Below, one piece after another: positions 1 through 7,607 of a stretch of DNA of 27,032 nucleotides. The position numbers and the translations under genes are program-made. Each line of letters begins with the position of its first letter. The first letter of the stretch is position 1. The notes under the pieces were generated by a model. The model saw only the letters and a list, made by a program, of their open reading frames with translations. It had not been told where the DNA came from and did not search any database. Origin of the DNA: a virus; IMG/VR virus record IMGVR_UViG_3300028610_001524, positions 1 to 27,032 of that record; one strand, 5' to 3'.

Positions 1-49
1 CGGCCAACTTGATCTGTCGCTCTTTGGCTTGATCTTTCTTGCTACTCAT
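1..49 (-). CDS. Start of an unidentified gene downstream of the portal gene (partial)
   Basis: An ATG at 49-47 on the minus strand overlaps the portal stop codon by one base (TAATG), the same tight coupling seen between other genes here. The 16 visible codons read MSSKKDQAKERQIKLA and continue past the window edge without a stop. The start is lysine-rich and charged. The product cannot be identified from so few residues. By position after a portal gene it could be another packaging or head-morphogenesis protein, but this is a guess from context only. Confidence 0.6.
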   Translation of the reverse strand, partial: MSSKKDQAKERQIKLA

Positions 50-1473
50 TAGGACTTGTCCCCCCGACCGGCACCGATGTCTTCACCGCGCGAGGCGGTT
101 CCTTGACTCAGATCCCGGTTGCGGGACTGAGATTCGGCCATCGACATCCTCATCTTGCCGACTGTCTCGGTCTTGCCGAGGTCGAGTTCGTCGAGGATGG
201 TGCGGAAGCCGTTGCCCTTGTGGTCCTTTGGACGCTGGGCAGGCATTCCTGTCGCCTGATTGGGGGGTTTGGTCGGGTCATCCTCGGGGTCTCCGGTGCC
301 AACACCGAGGAAGTCGTCCGAGGTGAGACTGAGGCCACCATTCAACTCCTTGTCGCCGAGGGTGCTCGCGAAGATCTGGCTGATCTGCTTCTGCGCAGGG
401 CCGATCGCCAGGAGCTGGAACAGCATCATGGCGTTGGTGACCTCGTTGTTCGCACCCATCTTGCCGGGCTGCGTCACGCCGGCCAGGATCGGCGGCGTGC
501 GGTGCGCGCTCAAGATCTTCAGTGCCTGCGCGTCGACCATCGGCTGGTTGTCGCCTGTGGTCTGGCCATCGACGGTGAGCTTCTGGAAGTCGACCGTGAT
601 GTCTTCACCAGCGATGTTCAACAGCAAGAGCCTGCGCCTGTTGCCGATGCCGACATGCTCTGCGAACTTCTCCTTGATCGCTTCCCAGTCGTCGGGATCG
701 AGCTTCCGGCCGAGGATGTTGTAGATGGCCTCCGGCACGCCGCCGTTGAAGAAGAAGTCGAACATATACTGCACGACGCAGTGATCGAGTTCCATCGAAG
801 GCGTTGCACCAACCCAGTCCATGTAGCCGTAGTAGGGCGAACGCCGACCGCGGTTCATCGGGAAATGGATGACCTCGGAGACACGGTCCTTCGCGTCCGC
901 CTCTTGGATCTTGCGCCGATTGATGAAGTCGTCGCGCTCGCTGAAGCGTGCAAAGCGAAGACCATTGAGGTTGGACGTCAGTGCGAAGTCGCCCTGGTTG
1001 GCGATCTCATAGTGGAAGACGTTGCGGTTCTCTTCCAGACTCACCCACACATCCTTCGCGGGAAGGTGGTAGATGCCGCGGATCTCGCCCTCTAGGTTGC
1101 GCACGATCTCCAAGTAGCCGTTGGCATACTCGAAGTAGTCCGCCGTCACCGCGTCGAGCGTGTCTTGCCAACTGATGACGCAGAACTCGTTCAACACTTC
1201 CGCGACCTTGTCGCTTCGGTGACCGAGACCAACAGTGGCGCGCGCCTTGGCTTCGAGCGCGGCGCTGTGGTGGACGTTATGGTCCTTCAGTCGAGAGACA
1301 GAGTCGTAGTCGATGAGCTGCTGGACTCGGCCCAGCAGAGAGCCCTGTTTTGAACCCTCGCGGCCGTCCACCAGGGGGGCCTTCTGCAGCTTGGCGAGCC
1401 AGGATTTGTCTCCCAGGAGATCAGGGGAGGGGGACGGGATGGAGTAGATGTTGGACTTCGACTTGGCCGTCAT
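49..1473 (-). CDS. Phage portal protein (PBSX/HK97-like portal family)
   Basis: The 474-residue product fits a portal protein, the dodecameric ring at one capsid vertex through which DNA is packaged and to which the tail connects. Length is typical for the family. Supporting stretches are the N-terminal half with YANGYLEIVRN and IYHLPAKDVWV, the IHFPMNRGRRSPYYG loop followed by MDWVGATPSMELDH, and the HRTPPILAGV region followed by NNEVTNAMMLFQ. These resemble the central motifs of PBSX-type portals (selection of residues before an 'R-x-P-P-x-L-x-G' segment). The C-terminus (about residue 395 on) is polar and probably disordered. The start ATG at 1473 has CAGGAA about ten bases upstream. The gene points away from the capsid genes, which is unusual because portal and capsid genes normally share a transcript. 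Confidence 0.85.
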   Translation of the reverse strand: MTAKSKSNIYSIPSPSPDLLGDKSWLAKLQKAPLVDGREGSKQGSLLGRVQQLIDYDSVSRLKDHNVHHSAALEAKARATVGLGHRSDKVAEVLNEFCVISWQDTLDAVTADYFEYANGYLEIVRNLEGEIRGIYHLPAKDVWVSLEENRNVFHYEIANQGDFALTSNLNGLRFARFSERDDFINRRKIQEADAKDRVSEVIHFPMNRGRRSPYYGYMDWVGATPSMELDHCVVQYMFDFFFNGGVPEAIYNILGRKLDPDDWEAIKEKFAEHVGIGNRRRLLLLNIAGEDITVDFQKLTVDGQTTGDNQPMVDAQALKILSAHRTPPILAGVTQPGKMGANNEVTNAMMLFQLLAIGPAQKQISQIFASTLGDKELNGGLSLTSDDFLGVGTGDPEDDPTKPPNQATGMPAQRPKDHKGNGFRTILDELDLGKTETVGKMRMSMAESQSRNRDLSQGTASRGEDIGAGRGDKS

Positions 1474-1504
1474 GGGGCTAAATTCCTGATTTTTTTCGGC
1501 AGAT

Positions 1505-1557
1505 CCGCTAAATGTAGCGGTTCGAGGGAGATTCCCCTTCCGGGGGAGTGGTCTCCC
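1505..1557. promoter_or_regulatory. Divergent intergenic region with two inverted repeats
   Basis: The 146 bases between the divergent portal and protease genes hold two inverted repeats. The first is CCGCTA-AATG-TAGCGG (1505-1520), a perfect 6-bp stem that could be an operator or an RNA hairpin. The second is a compound structure: outer arms GGGAGA (1526-1531) and TCTCCC (1552-1557), with an inner stem CCCC/GGGG (about 1534-1546). The heptamer GCTAAAT occurs twice, 30 bases apart (1477 and 1507). TATATT at 1571-1576 resembles a -10 box for rightward transcription, but I see no matching -35 box, so a promoter is only inferred from the divergent layout. A T7 run lies at 1490-1496. Confidence 0.45.
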
Positions 1558-1619
1558 GGCACCTCTAGTATATATTGAAACGGGGGGGTATGCGTCCTGT
1601 TCCTGAGAAAGACTACCGA

Positions 1620-2711
1620 ATGAAGCGGATCAAGAAGGCCAGAATCCAGTTCATCACGCTCTGCCCCCGTGGCAGGAACCAGATGCCGGTGCTCTACAAG
1701 GACGATGGCACGGTGGCCTTTGAGGCCCTCACGAAGGCCACAGAGGACGCCGGAGAGCTGACCAACATCGTCTACGCCGCCGAGCGCGCGGACACTGACG
1801 GGCATTTGGCGAGCGCTGACGTCATCAAGGACATGGCCCATGCGTTCCAGAAGGAAGGCGGCCAGATCGACATCCGCCACGACGGCAAGCCCGTCGGCCA
1901 CAACAAGGCTTACGTCGCCGAGAGCTTCATCGTCCAGAAGGGCGACCCTCGGTTCGCGGACTACAAGGACTACGACGACAACCCGGTCGACGCCACTGGC
2001 GCCTGGGCGACCGTCATCAAGATCGACGATCCCGAGCTGCGTCGGCTCTACCGCGAAGGCGAGTGGAACGGGGTCAGCATGTTCGGGCAAGGACTCCTCA
2101 CGGTTGAGAAAGCCGAAGAGGACAAGATGCCCGGATGGTTTACCAAGTTCCTAAGCCGAGTCGGCCTCAAGAACACAAACTCAACTCCCATACAGGAGAT
2201 CAACGTGGAAAAGCAAGAACTGCAGGAGATCCTGAAAGCGGATCGTGAAGCACTCGTCACCGACTTGGTCAAGGCTCTCACAGCCAAGCCCGAGCCCAAG
2301 CCCGAGCCCAAGCCCAAGAAGACCGAAGAGGTCATCGAGAAGGAAGAGGTCAAGGTTGACCTGACCGACGCCAAGGCAGTGCGCGAGCATGCCGAGAAGT
2401 TGGAGAAGGAAGAGGCCGCGAAGAACTTCGACATGACCGACGCGAAAGCCGTGCGCGAGCTGGCCGACAAGCTGGACAAGGATGCCGCCGACTCGATCGA
2501 GAAGGCCGAAGCCGACGACAGCGACGAGGTCAAGAAGCTGAAGGCCAAACTGCGTAAGGCAGAGATCAAGGTTGGCTCGAAGCAGACCGGCGACGGTGAC
2601 GCAACCGACAACGTGGTCATCGAGGGTTTCTCGAAAGAGGAAGCTTCGGCGATCGAGCAAGGCCGACGCATGGCCAAGTTCAACAACAAGGCGAGTGGAC
2701 ACGCTGTCTAG
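1620..2711 (+). CDS. XkdF-like putative capsid maturation protease with C-terminal scaffold region
   Basis: The N-terminal part (about residues 1-175) matches the XkdF/Peptidase_S78_2 type of putative phage serine protease. It has the family's opening KARIQFITLCPRGRNQMPV, then NIVYAAERADTDGHLAS, IDIRHDGKPVGHNKAYVAES, GAWATVIKIDDPELRRL and WNGVSMFG. Such proteins are thought to cleave scaffold and capsid subunits during prohead maturation. From about residue 190 the chain becomes highly charged: a KPEP linker, then two similar segments starting TDAKAVRE, predicted as coiled coil, which suits a scaffold. I chose ATG 1620 because family members begin only a few residues before the ARIQF strand. 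In-frame alternatives are ATG 1590 and TTG 1575. It lies first in the late block, directly before the decoration and capsid genes. Confidence 0.75.
   Translation: MKRIKKARIQFITLCPRGRNQMPVLYKDDGTVAFEALTKATEDAGELTNIVYAAERADTDGHLASADVIKDMAHAFQKEGGQIDIRHDGKPVGHNKAYVAESFIVQKGDPRFADYKDYDDNPVDATGAWATVIKIDDPELRRLYREGEWNGVSMFGQGLLTVEKAEEDKMPGWFTKFLSRVGLKNTNSTPIQEINVEKQELQEILKADREALVTDLVKALTAKPEPKPEPKPKKTEEVIEKEEVKVDLTDAKAVREHAEKLEKEEAAKNFDMTDAKAVRELADKLDKDAADSIEKAEADDSDEVKKLKAKLRKAEIKVGSKQTGDGDATDNVVIEGFSKEEASAIEQGRRMAKFNNKASGHAV
2205..2711 (+). CDS. Possible internal-start scaffold protein nested in the protease gene
   Basis: Inside the protease gene and in the same frame, a GTG at 2205 follows a perfect AGGAG (2194-2198) with six bases of spacing. 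Translation from here would give a 168-residue protein made only of the charged, coiled-coil-like C-terminal region: residues EKQELQEIL, the KPEPKPEPKPKK linker and two TDAKAVRE repeats. This mirrors lambda, where scaffold Nu3 is made from an internal start within protease gene C. The ribosome-binding site is seen directly. The use of the start is inferred. The fused C-terminus may otherwise serve as a delivery domain that brings protease into the prohead. Confidence 0.5.
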   Translation: MEKQELQEILKADREALVTDLVKALTAKPEPKPEPKPKKTEEVIEKEEVKVDLTDAKAVREHAEKLEKEEAAKNFDMTDAKAVRELADKLDKDAADSIEKAEADDSDEVKKLKAKLRKAEIKVGSKQTGDGDATDNVVIEGFSKEEASAIEQGRRMAKFNNKASGHAV

Positions 2712-2745
2712 CGCCTGATCCCAACCCCCCCACTGGAGAAATCAA

Positions 2746-3507
2746 ATGACTCTCAAAGACAACCAACTGTTCGCTTCGGTCGCTGGGCGCGGTGCTGAGA
2801 TCAGGCTGTTCCCTCGCGAAGAGGGTGGCCTCAAGGTCGGCACCATCGCACAGCAGTCTGGCGCACCCACGCTACTCAAGGGCCTTCTGATGGCCTACGA
2901 TCGCGACGTCGGCTTCTGGACACCCTACACTCAGCCGAGTGACGCAGCCGTCTACACCATCACCGCTGCCAGCACCACGGCAACGGACGGCACGTTCGAC
3001 CTGCATGTCGACGGTCTGGACTCCACGTTCGATCACGACGTGACCGCAGCCGCCATGCAGACTGCTCTGTTGGCCCTGTTGGCCGACGCTGGCAAGGGCT
3101 ACACCTTGACCGTCGCCGCGACGACCACCAACCTTGGCACCAACGACGGTGTTGTGACCATCACGTTCTCCGAGAACGCAGGCGCCCCGACCGTCCTGGC
3201 CGATATGTCGAACCTCACCGGCAACGTCCACGTCCTGGCCGCAACCGATGCTGGCACGCAGCTCAACGGCGAGAACGAGGTCCGCGGTGTGCTCTACACC
3301 ATGGAAGGCGTTGTCACTTCGGCCTCCGAAGAGGTGCAGGCTGTCATCATGATCGAAGGCGAGCTTCACCGTGACGACGTCAACACCACCGCGCTCCGTG
3401 CGCTCATGGGCGGCAGCCCCAGCGAAGCAGAGGTCGATACGGCCCTGCAGTCGCAGGCTCTCCGCGCACTTTCCCTCCACGTCCGTGGTCTGTCCAACGT
3501 CAGCTAG
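2746..3507 (+). CDS. Putative capsid decoration protein
   Basis: A 253-residue protein between the protease/scaffold gene and the major capsid gene, where lambda has decoration protein D. It is small, soluble and threonine/alanine-rich. Residues of about 65-150 look like an inserted beta-rich domain: YTITAASTTATDGTF, then a helix AAMQTALLALLADAG and the strand VVTITFSENAG. This pattern of strand, helix of 'Q-x-A-L-x-A-L' type and strand recurs in phage surface proteins. The flanking segments (RGAEIRLFPREEGGLKVG and EVRGVLYTMEGVVTS) could form the capsid-binding core. The start ATG has GGAGA seven bases upstream. Position drives the call; sequence alone does not prove it. Confidence 0.5.
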   Translation: MTLKDNQLFASVAGRGAEIRLFPREEGGLKVGTIAQQSGAPTLLKGLLMAYDRDVGFWTPYTQPSDAAVYTITAASTTATDGTFDLHVDGLDSTFDHDVTAAAMQTALLALLADAGKGYTLTVAATTTNLGTNDGVVTITFSENAGAPTVLADMSNLTGNVHVLAATDAGTQLNGENEVRGVLYTMEGVVTSASEEVQAVIMIEGELHRDDVNTTALRALMGGSPSEAEVDTALQSQALRALSLHVRGLSNVS

Positions 3508-3537
3508 TCCTGACATCTCTCACTAGGAGTTACAAAC

Positions 3538-4584
3538 ATGGTTTCCGCATCCGCAGTAACCCAGTGGCAATCACTGACAGCCACTGTCAACGAGACAAAG
3601 TCTCCCAACACGTTTCTGAAGGTGCTGCTTTTCGGCGCCCACGAATCGTTCCCAACCGAGTCGATCGAGATCGGCCTTCTGACCGGCGACCGCGCCATCG
3701 CTCCCTTCGTCCAGCGTGACGGAGAGGCGATTGCTGTTGCAGGCCTGGGCGAGACGTTCCAGACCGTCGGGTTCCCGAACATCAGCATCAAACGCCCGAT
3801 GACGGCGTCCGAGCTTCTGTTCAACCGGCGTCCTGGCAGCGTGGTCTTCCCGAGTGGCGAGCAGCAGCTTTCCGCGATCGAGTCTCACATCGCTCGCGAC
3901 ATGAAGCGTATGGCTGACCTCGTTTCGAATGCCGAAGAGTGGCTGTGCGCGCAGGCACTGCGTGGCGAGATCAGCTACTCGGCCGCCGACGAGCACCACT
4001 TCAAGGTCACCTACCCGAAGCCGGGTGGGCACACCCTCAACACGGTTGCCACTTGGGCGACCGCCTCAACGGCGACCCCGAGTATCGACTTCACCGCCGC
4101 CAAGCGCCTGATCGCGAACGAGCACGACATCCCCACCACGCACGCCATCATGAGCCAGGAGGCCGCGACGAACTTCGTCAAGATCGCCGAGGTGAAGACC
4201 AACCTGGACAACAGGCGCATGCTGGCCGGTGACCTCGACCTGCGCAGGCAGTTCGAGCTGAGTGGCGCGATGTTCCTCGGGAACTACATGGGCGTCGACT
4301 GCTGGGAGTATTCCCGCAGCGTGAGCGTGAGTGGTTCGAGCGAGGCCCTGATTCGCGCTGGCTATGTCGAGTTCGTCTCGGCCGTGCCGCAGGCTGAGAA
4401 CTGGCTCTACTACGGCGCCATCGCTGACCTGGAGGCCCTTGAGGGTCGCATGTTCCAGGGCGAGCGCTTCAGCAAGAGCTGGCTCAAGAAGGACCCCTCA
4501 CAGCGCATCGTCGTTGTGAAGTCGCGTCCGCTGCCTGTCATGAGGCGCCCGGGTTCGGTCGTCAGCATCGACACCACCCCGTAG
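3538..4584 (+). CDS. Major capsid protein, lambda gpE family
   Basis: A 348-residue protein of the length and pattern of the lambda gpE major capsid family (HK97 fold). Diagnostic stretches are the early extended arm (SPNTFLKVLLFG), the strand with FQTVGFPNISIKRPMTASEL followed by LFNRRPGS, the spine-like helix (ESHIARDMKRMADLVSN followed by AEEWLCAQALRG), and the C-terminal AIADLEALEGRMFQGERF segment followed by a lysine-rich turn and IVVVKSRPLP. It forms the icosahedral shell. The ATG is preceded by TAGGAGTT. It stands alone between two short gaps and is followed by a 14-bp hairpin, which would help set its expression apart from downstream connector genes. Confidence 0.9.
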   Translation: MVSASAVTQWQSLTATVNETKSPNTFLKVLLFGAHESFPTESIEIGLLTGDRAIAPFVQRDGEAIAVAGLGETFQTVGFPNISIKRPMTASELLFNRRPGSVVFPSGEQQLSAIESHIARDMKRMADLVSNAEEWLCAQALRGEISYSAADEHHFKVTYPKPGGHTLNTVATWATASTATPSIDFTAAKRLIANEHDIPTTHAIMSQEAATNFVKIAEVKTNLDNRRMLAGDLDLRRQFELSGAMFLGNYMGVDCWEYSRSVSVSGSSEALIRAGYVEFVSAVPQAENWLYYGAIADLEALEGRMFQGERFSKSWLKKDPSQRIVVVKSRPLPVMRRPGSVVSIDTTP

Positions 4585-4595
4585 TGAGCAACTGG

Positions 4596-4626
4596 GAGGG
4601 CTAGGTTCACCGTGAACCTAGCCCTC
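4596..4626 (+). terminator. Strong 14-bp hairpin after the major capsid gene
   Basis: Arms GAGGGCTAGGTTCA (4596-4609) and its exact complement (4613-4626) enclose a three-base loop CCG. The stem lies 12 bases after the capsid stop codon. No T-run follows (next bases GCACACTACTC), so it is not a classic intrinsic terminator. It could be a partial terminator, or an mRNA 3'-end stabiliser giving higher capsid-gene dosage. Confidence 0.6.
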
Positions 4627-4649
4627 GCACACTACTCTTCAGAGGAGCA

Positions 4650-5009
4650 ATGGACATGCACTATAGAGTAACGCAGGACCGTGGATGCCAGTCGCCGACT
4701 GGCGTCGTCTACGCGCCCGGCCAAAAGATCGACTCGGGAGAATTCGATCAGGGCCTACTCGACCGTTTGGTCGCGAAGGGTTTCTTGGAGACCTATGAGC
4801 CAAACGCAGCACCTCCGCCGGCCCCCGCCGGCCGCCCGGTGCGCACCATCCCGTCGATCTGGGTAATGGACCCCGCCGGCATCCGAGGCATGAGTCTCGA
4901 CCAGTTGAACATCATGATCCTGGAACTCGACGACAGCGTCGACCTGTTCGAGGATGCAGATGAAGCAGCCGCATGGTTGAGCAAGGACTATGAGGAGATC
5001 GCAGTCTAG
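4650..5009 (+). CDS. Small head-region protein of unknown function
   Basis: A 119-residue protein with an AGAGGAG ribosome-binding site eight bases before ATG 4650. A second ATG lies two codons on. The N-terminal 50 residues (YRVTQDRGCQSPTGVVYAPG, then DQGLLDRLVAKGFLE) look like the small modules found in phage neck proteins, in which a short beta unit ends in a 'L-x-x-K-G-x-I-E' helix. A proline/alanine linker follows, then an acidic C-terminus. In lambda the gene FI occupies this slot and helps packaging. I cannot assign that function here. The stop codon overlaps the next start by one base. Confidence 0.6.
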   Translation: MDMHYRVTQDRGCQSPTGVVYAPGQKIDSGEFDQGLLDRLVAKGFLETYEPNAAPPPAPAGRPVRTIPSIWVMDPAGIRGMSLDQLNIMILELDDSVDLFEDADEAAAWLSKDYEEIAV

Positions 5010-5596
5010 TGGCAACCGCCCCTCTCTTCGTCGCTGACCTCGCTACTCTGAAGCCGAAGCTGCGCCTCTCGGGCGTGCCTTCGACTTCGGATGCGGACGA
5101 TCTTATCAACGAGGCCATCCTGGTTACGCGCCAGAAGTTCTACCGGGAACTCGGCGTGGCCAGGGTTGCAGTGCTGCTGGCCCTGCCGTTCGTCGAGACC
5201 CCGTCGACCAACGATCAGATTCTGCGCGCAGTAGCCAATAGCACTGAGGTGCTGATGGTGCGCTGCGAGCTGATGCGCATGATGCCGATGATGTTCATGG
5301 ACGGCAACGCCGACCAGAACCAGATCATGCAGGATGAGGCCCTGTTCCGCGACTCCACTTCGTCGCAACTGGAACAGATGCGACTGCAGTGTGAGCTGGA
5401 GATCCAGCAGAACATGGACCTGCTTGCAGGCGATGAAGAGATCGCGAGCGAGAGCACCATCCGTATCGACTCCCCTGGTGTGAGCCAGCCGGTCATCGAC
5501 ACGACCAGGGCCTCGCGTCCGTATCCTGGTGACAGCATCCTACCGGGCACCATCAAGAGTGGCCTGCTACGTAACCGCACCCTGGGGAACAACTGA
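5009..5596 (+). CDS. Putative head-tail connector (adaptor) protein
   Basis: A 195-residue protein starting at GTG 5009, overlapping the previous stop as TAGTG and preceded by TGAGGAGA. It is mainly helical: residues 10-70 (ADLATLKPKLRL, DADDLINEAILVTRQKFYRE) resemble the helical bundle of phage head-tail adaptors that bind the portal (gp6/gp15 type). Residues 70-125 continue with long helices, including an unusually methionine-rich patch CELMRMMPMMFM. The C-terminus (ASRPYPGDSILPG) is extended. The place between capsid and tail tube genes supports the call; no motif proves it. Confidence 0.5.
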   Translation: MATAPLFVADLATLKPKLRLSGVPSTSDADDLINEAILVTRQKFYRELGVARVAVLLALPFVETPSTNDQILRAVANSTEVLMVRCELMRMMPMMFMDGNADQNQIMQDEALFRDSTSSQLEQMRLQCELEIQQNMDLLAGDEEIASESTIRIDSPGVSQPVIDTTRASRPYPGDSILPGTIKSGLLRNRTLGNN

Positions 5597-6039
5597 TGAC
5601 GTTCGCCAGCAACTACCAGCGGATTCAGCAACGGCTACACACGGAAGCCACCACCGGACCATTCTACGCTATTGCTACGGATGTCGAAACGAAGTTGAAG
5701 ACTGTGGACGACTCGGTCGCCATCACCCCGGCGTCTGTAATTGCCGAAGAGTCTTCGACAGCCTTTGGCACCCCGAGTCGCAACCGTCGGGAGAACCGAT
5801 CAGAGCGACGCAACTGGCGCTGGCAAGTAGCGTGCCGATTCAACCAAGAGGTCACGGTCGAGGCAGCCGAGAAGCGCCTGATCGCCTCCAACATCATTCT
5901 GCCCCGGGACGACACCAACGACCTGGAGCAAGTAACACTCAAGTTGCTCGAAGCGGATCCGTTCCATCCACCTCAGCAAAGCCCCTCAACTGGAACACAG
6001 GTGACGTTCACGTTCGAAGCGGAACTGTCGCCAGTCTAA
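5596..6039 (+). CDS. Putative tail completion or tail terminator protein
   Basis: A 147-residue protein coupled to the adaptor gene (TGATG overlap) and followed 18 bases later by the tail tube gene. That is the slot of the head-closure or tail-terminator protein in many siphophages (gpU-like). Visible features are a basic arginine-rich stretch RNRRENRSERRNWRWQVACR around residues 62-81 followed by strand VTVEAAEKRLIA, and a closing VTFTFEAELSPV strand. Alternation of strands and one helix is consistent with a small alpha/beta terminator fold. The assignment rests mainly on gene order. Confidence 0.45.
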   Translation: MTFASNYQRIQQRLHTEATTGPFYAIATDVETKLKTVDDSVAITPASVIAEESSTAFGTPSRNRRENRSERRNWRWQVACRFNQEVTVEAAEKRLIASNIILPRDDTNDLEQVTLKLLEADPFHPPQQSPSTGTQVTFTFEAELSPV

Positions 6040-6057
6040 CCCCCACGGAGTAATACC

Positions 6058-6903
6058 ATGGCCAAGAACCTTACTGGTCTCCCCAACACTGGCGATTACA
6101 CGCTGGGCCGGGGCATTGTTTACGAGTCTGCAATCGATACCACCACAGAGAAGCCGGATGACGGCGGCTGGCGCGATCTCGGCAACGCTACCGAGTTCAA
6201 CGTCTCCATCGAGACCGAGAAGTTGGAGCACAAGTCTTCTCGCACAGGTCTGCAGGTCGTCGACAAGGAAGTCGTTCTCTCTCAGAAGATGACGGTCAAC
6301 TTCTCGCTTGACGAGCTGAACGACGAGAACGTCGCGAGCTTCCTGTCAGGTGAGACCGCCGTGCATACCAACGTCGCCATCGCAGGCATCACTCTCTACG
6401 AAATGATCGCCTCCGTCGTGCTGGGCCGCTGGTATGACATCGTCGATGAGACCACGGACGAGCGCGCCTATGACATCGAGACGGCAGACCTGACGCTGAC
6501 CGAGACGTCTGGCGGCCCAGTGACCCTGGTCGAGAATACCGACTACACGCTGGACCTGAAGAATGGCCGTATCTTCCTACTGTCAACCGCGACCAACATC
6601 GCAGCCGGCGAGCCGATGAGCCTCGTCTTGGTTGCCGCTGCTGGTGCCAAGCCAGTCGAAGAGGTCCGTGGCCTGACGCAGGGTAACCTCATTCGCGCAG
6701 TGAAGTTCATCGGTGAGAACCCGGCGAACAGCAACAAGCAGCGCGAGTATCAGTTCCACAAAGTGACCCTGGCCTCTGAGGGCGACCTTGCACTGATCGG
6801 TGACGAGTATGCCATCATGGCGTTCTCGGGCACCGTCGAAAGCTCGGTGCTGGCCGACGCCGACGCGCCGTTCGTGCGCATCCGCGACCACGCCGACAGC
6901 TAA
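6058..6903 (+). CDS. Major tail tube protein
   Basis: A 281-residue protein in the position of the tail tube subunit, right before a hairpin and the tail assembly chaperones. The N-terminal part (GWRDLGNATEFNVSIETEKL then EHKSSRTGLQVVDKEV) is characteristic of phage tail tube and related proteins, which give a 'G-x-W-x-x-L-G-x-T' strand and a loop-plus-hairpin that stacks between hexamer rings. A central region (residues 130-190) adds an extra beta domain, including LTLTETSGGPVTLVENTDYT, a pattern seen in surface-exposed insertions. The C-terminal region (REYQFHKVTLASEGDLALIG, then YAIMAFSGTVES) closes the barrel. Ribosome-binding site CACGGAGTAATACC precedes the ATG. Confidence 0.8.
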   Translation: MAKNLTGLPNTGDYTLGRGIVYESAIDTTTEKPDDGGWRDLGNATEFNVSIETEKLEHKSSRTGLQVVDKEVVLSQKMTVNFSLDELNDENVASFLSGETAVHTNVAIAGITLYEMIASVVLGRWYDIVDETTDERAYDIETADLTLTETSGGPVTLVENTDYTLDLKNGRIFLLSTATNIAAGEPMSLVLVAAAGAKPVEEVRGLTQGNLIRAVKFIGENPANSNKQREYQFHKVTLASEGDLALIGDEYAIMAFSGTVESSVLADADAPFVRIRDHADS

Positions 6904-6913
6904 TCGCATCCCC

Positions 6914-6942
6914 AGGGGTGCCCCTACCCAAGGGGCACCCTT
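6914..6942 (+). terminator. Hairpin with T-rich tail after the tail tube gene
   Basis: A 12-bp stem with one G-T pair: arms 6914-6925 (AGGGGTGCCCCT) and 6931-6942, loop ACCCA. The sequence after it is T-rich (TTGTATTCCTTTG). It lies 10 bases after the tail tube stop. It could terminate a share of transcripts, so that tube protein is made in excess of the chaperones and tape measure. Confidence 0.65.
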
Positions 6943-6971
6943 GTATTCCTTTGACGACAGGCAGGTGAACA

Positions 6972-7607
6972 ATGTCAATCGCAGAAAAGTTCCGACTCCT
7001 GTCACCTCTATCCGTGGACCGGGAGATCCAGGGTGTGAAGGTGACATTCTATACGTGCTCTGTTGGCACGTGTGCGCGCCTCTCCGGGTTGCTAGCCGAG
7101 ATGGCCGGGCACTTCACGGCGCTCCTTGGTAGCAGCAGCAGCCGCGACCAGGGCTCGACTGAAGAAGTCTACGCGCCTCCGGAAGGTGAGAAGGGCGAGA
7201 TCTTCACGAAGACCATCGTGCAGCCCATCAATCCTGACCTCGCGATCTTGCGCGCAAAGCAGCGAGAGAAGTCTGTTCAGGGAGCTGTTACGTCTCTCTT
7301 CTCGGACAAGAACCGAGCGGCGATCGGCGAGCTATTCATGGACTCGCTCAAGGACGACTTCCCCCGCGGCAAGAAGCGCCCGGTAGACGAGTGCCTTGCG
7401 TTTGTCGACGAGATGGATCTTCCGATATTCATCGAGTTCTTCAGGGGCCTAGCTGAGGCAAATGCCAAGGTCTTCGGTGACCTGGGAAAGGAACTTGGCC
7501 GGGCGGTTCAAGACAAGGCCGGCGAACTGCTCGGAACGACCGTGGTAGGCGTGGTAAGCGAAGAGCCAGAGGCAAACGCAGAAGAGGACCACTCGACGGA
7601 TGGGTAG
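6972..7607 (+). CDS. Tail assembly chaperone G (unshifted product)
   Basis: A 211-residue protein between tail tube and tape measure genes, in the slot of lambda gpG. It coats the tape measure during tail assembly and is absent from the finished tail. ATG 6972 has CAGGTGA upstream. The N-terminal half includes VKVTFYTCSVGTCARLSGLL and later PVDECLAFVDEMDLPIFIEF; the C-terminus is acidic (SEEPEANAEEDHSTDG). A lambda-type slippery heptamer sits at residues 171-173, and the overlapping -1 frame is open from there through the G stop codon into the next gene, so a longer GT fusion is expected from a minority of ribosomes. Confidence 0.8.
   Translation: MSIAEKFRLLSPLSVDREIQGVKVTFYTCSVGTCARLSGLLAEMAGHFTALLGSSSSRDQGSTEEVYAPPEGEKGEIFTKTIVQPINPDLAILRAKQREKSVQGAVTSLFSDKNRAAIGELFMDSLKDDFPRGKKRPVDECLAFVDEMDLPIFIEFFRGLAEANAKVFGDLGKELGRAVQDKAGELLGTTVVGVVSEEPEANAEEDHSTDG

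Noticed and set aside
103-1095. 330-codon plus-strand frame opposite the portal gene
   Set aside because: It is the GC-rich antisense shadow of the portal gene, without family resemblance and with low-complexity acidic/valine-rich composition.
1470-2090. 206-codon minus-strand frame, and other minus frames over 2048-2702
   Set aside because: They lie antisense to the protease/scaffold gene, whose motifs and ribosome-binding sites are clear. Repeated serine- or leucine-rich composition is typical of shadow frames.
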